Source of the DNA: Rikenellaceae bacterium | Lineage (GTDB): Bacteria; Bacteroidota; Bacteroidia; Bacteroidales; Rikenellaceae | DNA: 8,794 nt | Reading direction: 5' to 3' | Assembly (NCBI GenBank): GCA_020859745.1 | Contig: JAJBVQ010000208.1 | Location: 1 to 8,794, forward strand | Part shown: one piece after another, positions 1 to 5,665 of the stretch | Position numbering within the stretch: the stretch's first letter is position 1 | How the letters are laid out: the number at the start of each line of letters is the position of its first letter | The notes under the pieces: generated by a model | Told to the model about the DNA's origin: nothing | The model's database searches: none | The model's input: the letters and a program-made list of their open reading frames with translations, nothing else | Program-made: the position numbers and the translations under genes

Positions 1-553
1 TCACCGGACCAGGGACTTCGCTGCGGCGCAGGTTGCGGCTTCCAACGTCTGCCCCGGACACGATGCGTTCCAGGCCCTCCGGAAGGTCCACCGATTGCAG
101 GTTGTAGCAGTTGGCAAAAGCAGTGGCAGTGATTTTGGTCAGGTACGGTTTGATTTTCAGGAACTCCAGCGCCTGCTGGCCTGCGAAAATAGCAAGCGGG
201 GAAATCCCGTCGGCGATGCAGCCGATTATATTATTGGACTGTACGTCATTGCCGAGCAACAGTAATTGGGTCGGAGTGTTGGAGTAGATGATGACATAGC
301 GGGTCGAGTAGGCAACTTCCCCGTCGATCAGGCAATGTTTATCCTGCGACACGTCCCAGACGTGCTCGCATCCGGATTCGGTATAGAACTTTCCGTCGGA
401 CGTTGCATAAGCTACCGCCCCGGCAAAGTGCACCACCGGAAGAGTATCGTTCAGCAGATAGATCGATTTGTACTTGTAATCCCGCGTATCCTGTTCCAGG
501 ATAGTTTCGATGTCCCACCAGGTCGGGTTCGGCTGCCATAAATTTGCAGACAT
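1..553 (-). CDS. Leucine-rich-repeat (BspA/LRR_5-like) protein, C-terminus missing at left edge
   Basis: An open frame of 184 codons runs from an ATG at 553 down to the left edge with no stop, so the C-terminus lies outside the window. An in-frame TAA at 569-571 makes 553 the first possible ATG. The protein begins MSANLWQPNPTWWDI and has no signal peptide. Residues 139-164, containing ITATAFANCYNLQSVDLPEG, fit the BspA-type LRR_5 repeat (alternating I/L, an 'AF..C..L..V.LPEGL..I' register). Only one repeat is visible, so more probably follow. Residues 1-120 form a separate Trp/Tyr-rich region (IYLLND, RYVIIYSN) that I do not recognise. LRR_5 proteins are common in Bacteroidales as surface or binding proteins, but the missing secretion signal leaves cytoplasmic, phage-derived or otherwise exported roles open. 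Confident of the frame, moderately of the LRR call. Confidence 0.7.
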   Translation of the reverse strand, partial: MSANLWQPNPTWWDIETILEQDTRDYKYKSIYLLNDTLPVVHFAGAVAYATSDGKFYTESGCEHVWDVSQDKHCLIDGEVAYSTRYVIIYSNTPTQLLLLGNDVQSNNIIGCIADGISPLAIFAGQQALEFLKIKPYLTKITATAFANCYNLQSVDLPEGLERIVSGADVGSRNLRRSEVPGPV

Positions 554-703
554 AATAGATAGGGTATTTTATGGATAAATGATAAAAACCCCGACCCGAA
601 AGTTTTCTATATTAACAGAGTCGGAGTATCGTTTGCAAATATCCGGTAAAAACCTCCCCGGCGGAAACGGAATGCCAACCTAATACGCAAATCTTTTTGT
701 CTG

Positions 704-1570
704 TCAGCTGTTGCGATACTGCTGCGGGCTCATGCCCACGTAGCGTTTGAAATACTTGCCGAAGAACGACACGTTCGGGAAGCTCAGCGAGATGGAGATC
801 TCCTTGATCGGCATGTTGGTCGATTTGAGCAGCGCCTTGGCATCCATGATCACCACGTCCGCGATCAGGTCGGCCACCGTCTTGCCCGTCTGCTGCTTGA
901 CCGTCGTGCAGAGATGCTGTGCCGACAGGCGCATCCGGTCCGCATAGAACGACACCCGCCTCTCCGTCGCATAATGCTTCATCACCAGCCGCAGCAGCTC
1001 TTTGCAAATCTCCTCGCCCCGGCTCAGGCGGCGGTTGGTGCCTTCCACCTGCTTGTACTGGCTGGCGATGCCGTAGAGCAGCGATTCCAGCACGCACCGC
1101 TGTATCTCCGGGTGGGTCAGCATGTCGCCGACGAACATCTTATATAAGAGTGCGAAATAGTCCCTGTAGATCTCCGCCGCCTCTGTGCGCAGGGGCAGCA
1201 CCGGATTCTCGATCATCACCGGGAAGAAATCCATTGTCGATTTGATCAGGTTCACCTCCCCCACGAATTTCGACGAGAAGCCGACGAACGAGAGCCTGAA
1301 ATTGGTCTCCGAGCCGTGGAACTGGATCACGCTGCCCGGCGCCACCACGATAAAGTCGTCCTTTTTGATCCGGCACTCCTTCAGGTTGATAGTCGCCGTC
1401 AGTTCGCCCTCCACGCAGAGGACGAAGATCCCCGCCTTGATCTTGCAGGGGATGTTGTACCAGCCGAGCACCTCCTGTGTGATGTCCACCCAGGCGAAAA
1501 AATCCACCGGCAGGTCGATGTCCGGCAGCCGGTTGGCCGGGGCGTTGATGTCGAGTAAACGGTTTTCCAT
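704..1570 (-). CDS. AraC-family transcriptional regulator
   Basis: A 288-residue protein of typical AraC length. Residues about 20-110 look like the cupin-type sensor domain (KAGIFVLCVEGELTATINLK, then DDFIVVAPGSVIQFHG). Residues about 185-288 form the double helix-turn-helix DNA-binding domain: a first helix pair near 205-227 (VSFYADRMRLSAQHLCTTVK) and a second near 254-277 (IKEISISLSFPNVSFFGKYF). The family's closing signature follows as KRYVGMSPQQYRNS. The start at 1570 gives the sensible N-terminus MENRLLDINAP. The gene is transcribed away from the outer-membrane barrel gene at 1728 with 157 bp between them, a layout often seen for a regulator and its target. The effector cannot be told from sequence. 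The family is certain; the target is inferred. Confidence 0.93.
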   Translation of the reverse strand: MENRLLDINAPANRLPDIDLPVDFFAWVDITQEVLGWYNIPCKIKAGIFVLCVEGELTATINLKECRIKKDDFIVVAPGSVIQFHGSETNFRLSFVGFSSKFVGEVNLIKSTMDFFPVMIENPVLPLRTEAAEIYRDYFALLYKMFVGDMLTHPEIQRCVLESLLYGIASQYKQVEGTNRRLSRGEEICKELLRLVMKHYATERRVSFYADRMRLSAQHLCTTVKQQTGKTVADLIADVVIMDAKALLKSTNMPIKEISISLSFPNVSFFGKYFKRYVGMSPQQYRNS

Positions 1571-1665
1571 GGTCTGTATTTAATAATCGACCATAAAAAT
1601 AGCACATTCTTTCCGGATAATTAGTGTAAGATGAAAAACAGGCCACTCTTTACGCTGAACGGAGC

Positions 1666-1696
1666 TTGTTTCGCCTTTCGAAAAGCCGCTCCTTTG
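1666..1696 (+). promoter_or_regulatory. Possible weak promoter for the barrel protein gene
   Basis: A TTG at 1666-1668 and TTTG at 1693-1696 have the spacing of the Bacteroidetes primary sigma factor: 20 nt from the TTG to the start of the 8-nt -7 box (1689-1696). The TA half of TAnnTTTG is replaced by CT, so the match is partial. It would start transcription about 25 nt before the ATG at 1728. A weak -7 box would suit a promoter needing an activator such as the neighbouring AraC protein, but that is inference. Confidence 0.3.
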
Positions 1697-1727
1697 CATC
1701 GTAATCATACTAAAAAACAACCAAGCT

Positions 1728-2288
1728 ATGATCAAGAAAACCATTCTGGCCGTTATCGCCGCAAGTGCGCTCACGGCAACCGCAACTGCGCAGGAGACGG
1801 GGTTCGGGTTCGGTGCCAAAGCCGGTATCAACATCTCCAACCTGACCAAAGACCTGAACGCCGATGCCAAGGTAGGCTTCACCGGCGGCGTGTTCGCCGA
1901 CTACCGTTTCTCGAACCTCTTCGCCCTGTCGGCCGACGTGCTCTACTCGCGCCAGGGCGCCAAGGACGGCGACGACAAGCTGACCACCGACAACCTCAAC
2001 ATCCCGATCCTGGCCAATTTCTACCTCGTCAAGGGGCTGGCCGTGAAAGCCGGGGTGCAGCCGGGCTTCCTGCTGGCGGCAAACGAAAAGACCGACGGGA
2101 CTAAAACGGATGTGAAGGACGATATGAAGACTTTCGACTTCTCGGTGCCGGTCGGCCTCTCGTACACTTTCGGCTGCGGCCTGATCCTCGACGCCCGCTA
2201 CAACATCGGCGTGACCGACGTTTCCAAGGTCGATGCGGTCAAAGCCCGCAACAGCGTGTGGACCGTGACCGCCGGCTGGAGGTTCTAA
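1728..2288 (+). CDS. Small outer-membrane beta-barrel protein (porin-like, OMP_b-brl family)
   Basis: A 186-residue protein with a clear Sec signal peptide, MIKKTILAVIAASALTATATA, cleaved before Q22. The mature part opens with GFGFGAKAGINISNL and has alternating polar and aromatic strands typical of the small barrel families of Bacteroidetes (outer membrane protein beta-barrel domain, PF13568-like): FTGGVFADYRFSNLFAL, ADVLYSRQG, IPILANFYLVKGLAVKAGVQ, FDFSVPVGLSYTFGCGL and YNIGVTDV. It ends in WTVTAGWRF, and a C-terminal Phe is the usual signal for the BAM assembly machinery. Predicted location is the outer membrane. The size suggests about eight strands, too narrow for an open general porin, so a structural or adhesive role is as likely as transport. 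It is transcribed away from the AraC regulator. Confidence 0.88.
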   Translation: MIKKTILAVIAASALTATATAQETGFGFGAKAGINISNLTKDLNADAKVGFTGGVFADYRFSNLFALSADVLYSRQGAKDGDDKLTTDNLNIPILANFYLVKGLAVKAGVQPGFLLAANEKTDGTKTDVKDDMKTFDFSVPVGLSYTFGCGLILDARYNIGVTDVSKVDAVKARNSVWTVTAGWRF

Positions 2289-2428
2289 CAAAGGATCTTT
2301 TATTTGGCATCCTGTTCTTCGGGTTTGAGAGAACTGCCGCTTGTTGGCTTCGCGGGGACCTTCGGTCTTCCTCGTGCTGCCTCGCCAAAGCCCGCAAAGG
2401 GTTACATTGGCCGGAGCCAGCGCGGCCC

Positions 2429-2475
2429 AAACGAGCGAAGCGCGGTTGCAGGCGTTAACTTCGCTTCGCTCGTTT
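2429..2475. repeat. Perfect 14-bp inverted repeat, 19-nt loop
   Basis: AAACGAGCGAAGCG at 2429-2442 is the exact reverse complement of 2462-2475. A 19-nt loop lies between. The arm's core, GAGCGAAGCG, recurs in variant form at 2634-2646. It lies within the terminal-repeat-bounded element. Confidence 0.85.
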
Positions 2476-2491
2476 TCCTCCTCGCCACTCA

Positions 2492-2515
2492 GCAAAGCAA
2501 GTGAACTTGCTTTGC
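2492..2515. repeat. Perfect 11-bp inverted repeat, 2-nt spacer
   Basis: GCAAAGCAAGT at 2492-2502 pairs exactly with 2505-2515 across the dinucleotide GA. This near-continuous palindrome would form a tight hairpin (or cruciform) in the middle of the element. There is no T-run after it, so it is not an ordinary terminator. Confidence 0.85.
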
Positions 2516-2583
2516 ATTCGTTGGCAGCGTCGGTTCGCCGGGGGTGGGTTGCCGTTCCGGCTTCCTCCTGGTGCCTCGGCCAT

Positions 2584-2597
2584 CCAAGCTGGCTTGG
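2584..2597. repeat. Short 6-bp palindromic hairpin CCAAGC-TG-GCTTGG
   Basis: Six perfectly paired bases on each side of a 2-nt spacer, inside the hairpin-rich element. Alone it would be unremarkable; it counts because several such structures cluster here. Confidence 0.55.
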
Positions 2598-2659
2598 CGG
2601 CTCTCGGCTACTGCGTCGGTTCGGCCTGCGCGGCTCGCTACGCTCGCCGCCGAAACGGA

Positions 2660-2681
2660 TTCTCTTTGTTCACTAAGAGAA
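2660..2681. repeat. 7-bp inverted repeat TTCTCTT/AAGAGAA with 8-nt loop
   Basis: TTCTCTT at 2660-2666 pairs with AAGAGAA at 2675-2681. A shorter hairpin, CCAAT-GAA-ATTGG (2695-2707), follows at once and overlaps the inner edge of the right terminal repeat, so the right end of the element is structured throughout. Confidence 0.55.
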
Positions 2682-2732
2682 CGGTTGCCTCAACCCAATG
2701 AAATTGGATCACAAATAAAAGATCGCATCTTG

Positions 2733-2767
2733 AAAAAGCGAAGTGCGCATTGCGCACTTCGCTTTTT
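2733..2767. terminator. Strong two-way terminator between the element and umuC
   Basis: A perfect inverted repeat of 17-nt arms (2733-2749 and 2751-2767) is centred on 2750. The GC core GCGAAGTGCGCA has A-runs on the left and a T7 run on the right. On the minus strand it follows the umuC stop (2769-2771) directly, with T5 after the stem. On the plus strand it would stop transcripts from the barrel gene after they cross the hairpin element. Confidence 0.88.
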
Positions 2768-2768
2768 T

Positions 2769-4028
2769 TCAGACCTTGACTTCGAACAGCTCGTCCCAGT
2801 CCGTCGTATAGCCCGGCGAGACATGGTTCCGGTTGGCCTTCACCGGGTCGAACCCCTGTATCGCCGTGACCAGCGTGTGGCGGCCGAAACGGCCGTTCAC
2901 CTCGTCGAGCGCCTTCATCAGCCGCGCCTGCCGCCCCCGGTCCGAAGCGTCGAACAGGGAGGTCTGCACCGCCGTGTGCGGCGCGATCCCGCCCAGGATC
3001 ACCCCCGCTTTCTTGTAGCCGTAGCCCGGCGTGAAGAGGCTCCGCAACGCCCTTTCGGCCAGCGCCGTCAGCTCCAGGGTGCTGTCCGTGGGGACGGCGG
3101 GCGTCATGATCCGGTTGACGTACTGCTGGGGTTGGTCGGCCCGGTGGCGGTTGGTCAGGATGAATACGTTGATCTCGCTGCAAACGCTTCCCTGCTTGCG
3201 GAGCTTCTCGGCGCACAGGGCCGTGAACAAGGCTACCAACTTGCGCAGCTCCTCCGGTTCCGTCAGCTCCGTGGCGAAACTGCGCGAGGTGCATATCTGC
3301 TGCTTGGCCGGCGGCGTGTGTTCGAAGCCGATGCAAGGCTCGCCCCGCAGCTCTTTCCACGTCCGCAGCCCGGTCACCCCCATGCGGTGGCGTATCCAGC
3401 CCTCCTGCGCCTGCACGAACTGCCCCGCCGTCACGATCCCGGCCCCCTGGAGCATCCGCGTGTGTCGCCGGCCGATGCCCCATACATCCTGCACGGGGAA
3501 AGTGCCCAGCACCTTCGCCACGTCTTCGGGCCGGTGCATCAGGCAGCTGTTTTGCAGTTTGGGATAGCGCTTGCAGAGCTTGCTGGCCACCTTGGCCAGC
3601 GTTTTGGAGGGAGCCATGCCGAGGCTGACCGGGATTCCCGTGTGGCGGCGGACGGTGGTCGCGATGCGGCGTCCCATCTCCGGCAGCTCTTCGAGGGGGA
3701 TGCCCGACAGGTCGAGGAACGCCTCGTCGATGGAGTAGACCTCGGTGCCCGGCACCAGCGAGCGCAGAGTGGTCATCACCCGGTGCGACATGTCGCCGTA
3801 CAGGGCGTAATTGGACGATAGCACCTCGACCCCATGCCGCCGCACCAGGGGCGCGGCCTGGAACAGGGGCTGCCCCATCTTGATGCCGATGGCCTTGGCT
3901 TCGTTCGAGCGCGAGATGATGCACCCGTCGTTGTTGCTCAGCACCACCACGGGACGCCCCTCCAGCCGGGGCGCGAAGACGCGCTCGCAGCTGACGAAAA
4001 AGTTATTGCAGTCGGCCAGTCCGTACAT
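2769..4028 (-). CDS. umuC: UmuC-type Y-family translesion DNA polymerase
   Basis: A 419-residue protein, the usual length for UmuC, the catalytic subunit of the error-prone DNA polymerase V type. It inserts nucleotides opposite lesions during replication. The active-site motifs are intact: D6 in MYGLADCNNFFVSCERVF, and D101/E102 in VYSIDEAFLDLSG. The steric and fingers region SNNDGCIISRSNEAKAIGI is typical. A helix-hairpin-helix segment follows (DVWGIGRRHTRMLQGAGI), then the little-finger domain. The C-terminus VSPGYTTDWDELFEVKV fits the DUF4113 tail of the UmuC branch rather than DinB. It starts 6 nt after the umuD stop on the same strand, so the two are almost certainly one operon. No truncation or missing catalytic residue is visible. 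Confidence 0.96.
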   Translation of the reverse strand: MYGLADCNNFFVSCERVFAPRLEGRPVVVLSNNDGCIISRSNEAKAIGIKMGQPLFQAAPLVRRHGVEVLSSNYALYGDMSHRVMTTLRSLVPGTEVYSIDEAFLDLSGIPLEELPEMGRRIATTVRRHTGIPVSLGMAPSKTLAKVASKLCKRYPKLQNSCLMHRPEDVAKVLGTFPVQDVWGIGRRHTRMLQGAGIVTAGQFVQAQEGWIRHRMGVTGLRTWKELRGEPCIGFEHTPPAKQQICTSRSFATELTEPEELRKLVALFTALCAEKLRKQGSVCSEINVFILTNRHRADQPQQYVNRIMTPAVPTDSTLELTALAERALRSLFTPGYGYKKAGVILGGIAPHTAVQTSLFDASDRGRQARLMKALDEVNGRFGRHTLVTAIQGFDPVKANRNHVSPGYTTDWDELFEVKV

Positions 4029-4034
4029 CTTCGG

Positions 4035-4481
4035 TCAGAAACTTTTAATGACATGTTTGACCACGCCCCAGATGCGGAAGTCGTTCTCTTGCGTGACCCG
4101 CAGCGGCACGTAGTCCGGATTGGCGGGCACCAGCCAGAGGCAGCCCTCCGTCCGGTCGGTCCTGACCCGCTTGAGCGTGAACTCCCCGTCGATGAAGCAG
4201 ACCGCCAGCGCCCCGTCCCGAACCTCCGCCGCCCGGTCGATCACCAGCAGGTCGCCGTCGCCGATCCCTTCGCCCGTCATGCTCACCCCGCGGACGCGGG
4301 CAAAGAAGGTCGAGGCCGGGTTTCGCACCAGCTCCCGGTTCAGGTCCAGCGACATCTCGACATAGTCCTCGGCGGGCGAGGGGAAGCCCGCCGAGACCCC
4401 GCTGCCCGCCAGGGGCAGCTCCATCGGGATGCCCGGCAGGTCCGGGATGATGATTTCCAGTGATTTCCGCCTGTTTTCCAT
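4035..4481 (-). CDS. umuD: UmuD/LexA-type self-cleaving protein, polymerase V accessory subunit
   Basis: A 148-residue S24 (LexA-like) peptidase. The catalytic Ser is S67 in VRGVSMTGEGIGDGD and the Lys is K104 in GEFTLKRVRTD; their spacing of 37 equals that of E. coli UmuD (S60/K97). The likely self-cleavage bond is A31-G32 in SGVSAGFPSPAEDY, releasing a short N-terminal arm as in UmuD to UmuD'. There is no helix-turn-helix domain, so this is UmuD rather than LexA. Cleavage would be triggered by RecA filaments after DNA damage and switch UmuC into translesion mode. It is the first gene of the operon, and its ATG at 4481 is preceded by a purine-rich GGAGGAG, an unusually good Shine-Dalgarno-like site for this phylum. 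Confidence 0.94.
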   Translation of the reverse strand: MENRRKSLEIIIPDLPGIPMELPLAGSGVSAGFPSPAEDYVEMSLDLNRELVRNPASTFFARVRGVSMTGEGIGDGDLLVIDRAAEVRDGALAVCFIDGEFTLKRVRTDRTEGCLWLVPANPDYVPLRVTQENDFRIWGVVKHVIKSF

Positions 4482-4492
4482 AGTCTCCTCCG

Positions 4493-4500
4493 CAAAGATA
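4493..4500 (-). promoter_or_regulatory. umuD: Possible -7 box (TATCTTTG) for umuDC
   Basis: On the minus strand TATCTTTG matches the TAnnTTTG consensus exactly. No TTG/TTTG occurs 19-21 nt upstream, and the box lies only 12 nt from the ATG, so a transcript would have a leader of under 10 nt and lose much of the GGAGGAG site. A weak basal promoter or chance match are both possible. Confidence 0.3.
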
Positions 4501-4505
4501 ACGGG

Positions 4506-4589
4506 GCGCCGGCGCGGGCTATGCGGACTGTGTCCGGATAGCGTATAAACAGAATGTATCCGGCGAAAACCGGAAGGCCGGAATTCCGG
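4506..4589. promoter_or_regulatory. Palindrome cluster upstream of umuDC (candidate operator region)
   Basis: Three symmetrical sites lie in the umuD upstream region: GCGCCGGCGC (4506-4515); the pair CCGGATA (4534-4540) and TATCCGG (4557-4563) with a 16-nt spacer; and CCGGAATTCCGG (4578-4589). The motif CCGG occurs repeatedly. No E. coli-type LexA box (CTGT-N8-ACAG) is present. A damage-responsive or other repressor could bind here, but the evidence is symmetry alone. Confidence 0.35.
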
Positions 4590-4628
4590 GTAATTTATTG
4601 TATGAATTGAAAAATAATGCTAAAAATG

Positions 4629-4660
4629 TTTTTAATAACGTAAAAAATAGATTACATTTG
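4629..4660 (+). promoter_or_regulatory. Promoter candidate for the secreted-paralogue array
   Basis: TACATTTG at 4653-4660 matches the Bacteroidetes -7 consensus TAnnTTTG exactly. A T-rich GTTTTT stretch near 4628-4633 sits at the -33 spacing, though without the final G. Surrounding DNA is AT-rich (4590-4680), unlike the GC-rich genes. The leader to the ATG at 4728 would be about 60 nt. Confidence 0.5.
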
Positions 4661-4727
4661 AATGTGTTTGTAAATTATAGGGGTCGTAAAGGGCGGGGAT
4701 ATTGTCTAACTTAAAAAACAAAAGACT

Positions 4728-5138
4728 ATGAAAAGACTGTTATTCCTTTTGGCCGGCGTCCTGTTCGCCTCTACCGCTAAAGCCTGGACTCCCCCGGTCG
4801 TCGAATCCGACCAGTGTCTGGCGGCCCAATGCAAATGCGTTTACTGCCACTGCGTTCAGAAACTGGAGTACGCCTGTATGGAGGATGAGCATAATGGCAA
4901 CGATGTCTACTTTTTCCTGGTCAGGCTCTGCCACGACGGGCTGGAGATATGCGGCGTCGCTCCCAAACCGGTTGTCCTGAACATCAGCCAGGGCAATAAA
5001 GACGTGAGCGACGAGGTGCTCGTCAGTTGGAAGGTGGAGATGGATCCCAATGTCCCGGAAGGCCAGGTCAACTACACGATCACTTACAAAGCCGCCGGAG
5101 TGATCAAAACCCAGACGGGCCATTTCAGCTACGTCTAA
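4728..5138 (+). CDS. Small secreted protein, paralogue 1 of 4, cysteine-rich; unknown family
   Basis: A 136-residue protein with a Sec signal peptide, MKRLLFLLAGVLFASTAKA, probably cleaved after KA (residue 19). The mature N-terminus is cysteine-dense: C30, C35, C37, C40, C42 and C50 in a C-x4-C-x-C-x2-C-x-C-x7-C pattern, then C68 and C75. Eight cysteines in an exported protein suggest disulfides or a metal site. The second half (NDVYFFLVRL, DEVLVSWKVEMDP, VNYTITYKAAG) lines up with GDLYAIFVKL, SSVLIDYHVWLDP and VHCELTYQYPG of paralogue 4, which places it in the same family as its most divergent member. No catalytic motif is seen; the strand pattern suggests a small beta domain. It is first in the array, and a hairpin follows it. 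I do not recognise the family. Confidence 0.82.
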   Translation: MKRLLFLLAGVLFASTAKAWTPPVVESDQCLAAQCKCVYCHCVQKLEYACMEDEHNGNDVYFFLVRLCHDGLEICGVAPKPVVLNISQGNKDVSDEVLVSWKVEMDPNVPEGQVNYTITYKAAGVIKTQTGHFSYV

Positions 5139-5148
5139 ACCCCATCCT

Positions 5149-5179
5149 TAACCGGCCGGAATCTGATTCCGGCCGGTTA
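5149..5179 (+). terminator. 14-bp hairpin between secreted paralogues 1 and 2 (terminator or attenuator)
   Basis: Arms 5149-5162 and 5166-5179 are perfect complements (core AACCGGCCGGAAT) around a 3-nt CTG loop. Only a short TTATT follows, so termination may be partial. Its place between two related genes suggests lower or separate expression of the downstream three. Confidence 0.75.
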
Positions 5180-5204
5180 TTCCGAACCTTAAAATTTTAA
5201 ACCC

Positions 5205-5606
5205 ATGAAAAAACTGTTATTCCTTTTGGCAGGTGCGTTTCTTGCCCTTTCATCCTACGCGTCCGCTCCCGCCGAAGCAGCGAGTGCCTCCGGCACCGTA
5301 ATTACGAAAGCCGGCTTCGCTCCCGAATATTTCGAAGGCGAGCTTTGCGCGATTTTCGTAACCATCGAAGTGGACCAGATGAGTGGCGAGATCGTCCGGC
5401 TGGTCGATCCGCTGCCCCATGTCTACAAAGTTCGCTATAACGGTCAGGCGTGGGTCGACATCTCCGACCGCGGGATTCTTCTCAACCATGATGTCCGTTT
5501 CGACTCGGGAGAGCTGTCCGTCGACTTCACGTACCAGTATCCCGGCGAGGCGGTACAGCATTTCTCCCTCAGCATCCGTTCCTATCCGGTCGGCCAGGAT
5601 CAGTAA
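5205..5606 (+). CDS. Small secreted protein, paralogue 2 of 4; unknown family
   Basis: A 133-residue protein with the signal peptide MKKLLFLLAGAFLALSSYASA (cleavage after residue 21, or a few residues later at AEA). Its mature domain is close to paralogue 3: across residues 29-55 (SGTVITKAGFAPEYFEGELC and the following AIFVTIE) 22 of 27 residues are identical. Shared later motifs are RLVDP-PHVYK (65-75), W-V-I-D (83-88), HDVRF (95-99) and FTYQYPG (108-114). Only one cysteine remains (C48, in a position shared with paralogue 3). The first 29 nt of the gene are identical to those of paralogue 3. Likely periplasmic, surface or released; no lipobox. Function unknown; a beta-sandwich fold is a guess from the strand pattern. 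Confidence 0.83.
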   Translation: MKKLLFLLAGAFLALSSYASAPAEAASASGTVITKAGFAPEYFEGELCAIFVTIEVDQMSGEIVRLVDPLPHVYKVRYNGQAWVDISDRGILLNHDVRFDSGELSVDFTYQYPGEAVQHFSLSIRSYPVGQDQ

Positions 5607-5665
5607 GGCTGAACTGCCGGCATATCTGAAATTTTCTTTTCATCATTTCGATTACTTTGTTCCTT

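Larger units (their letters stand above)
2293..2725. repeat. Hairpin-rich non-coding element of about 430 bp bounded by imperfect terminal inverted repeats (MITE/REP-like)
   Basis: The ends are inverted copies of each other. Positions 2293-2312 read GGATCTTTTATTTGGCATCC, and the reverse complement of 2706-2725 matches at 17 of 20 bases, with GATCTTTTATTTG identical on both sides. Between them lie several perfect hairpins (entered separately) and repeated GAGCGAAGCG-like strings. All frames crossing it are open, but none gives a recognisable protein, and the candidate frames run on into real genes on either side. It fills the gap between two convergent genes: the barrel gene ends at 2288 and umuC ends at 2769. 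No target-site duplication is evident. A non-autonomous mobile element or multicopy intergenic repeat fits best; an invertible segment is possible, but I see no promoter inside to switch. Copy number cannot be seen from one window. Confidence 0.6.

Noticed and set aside
1594..1601. TATTTTTA on the minus strand as a -7 box for the AraC gene
   Set aside because: It lacks the final G of TAnnTTTG and no TTG lies 19-21 nt upstream; AT-rich DNA gives such matches often.
1710..2495. Minus-strand open frame of 261 codons crossing the hairpin element and the barrel gene
   Set aside because: It is antisense to a protein with a clear signal peptide and barrel strands, and starts inside a palindrome. 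Its sequence has no recognisable domain.
2544..3821. Long plus-strand open frame of 425 codons
   Set aside because: It is antisense to umuC, whose catalytic motifs are intact. Composition is Arg/His-rich, as expected for a shadow of a GC-rich gene, and no domain is recognisable.
2638..3924. Second long minus-strand frame overlapping umuC
   Set aside because: It is a shifted frame of umuC (Arg/Gly/Pro-rich) that runs into the non-coding element.
4529..4553. CTGT...ACAG pair resembling an E. coli SOS box
   Set aside because: The spacer is 17 nt instead of 8, so it is not a LexA box of that type.
5657..5665. Upstream TTG start for secreted paralogue 3
   Set aside because: It would add MFL before the conserved MKKLLFLLAG leader; all four paralogues start at the ATG.
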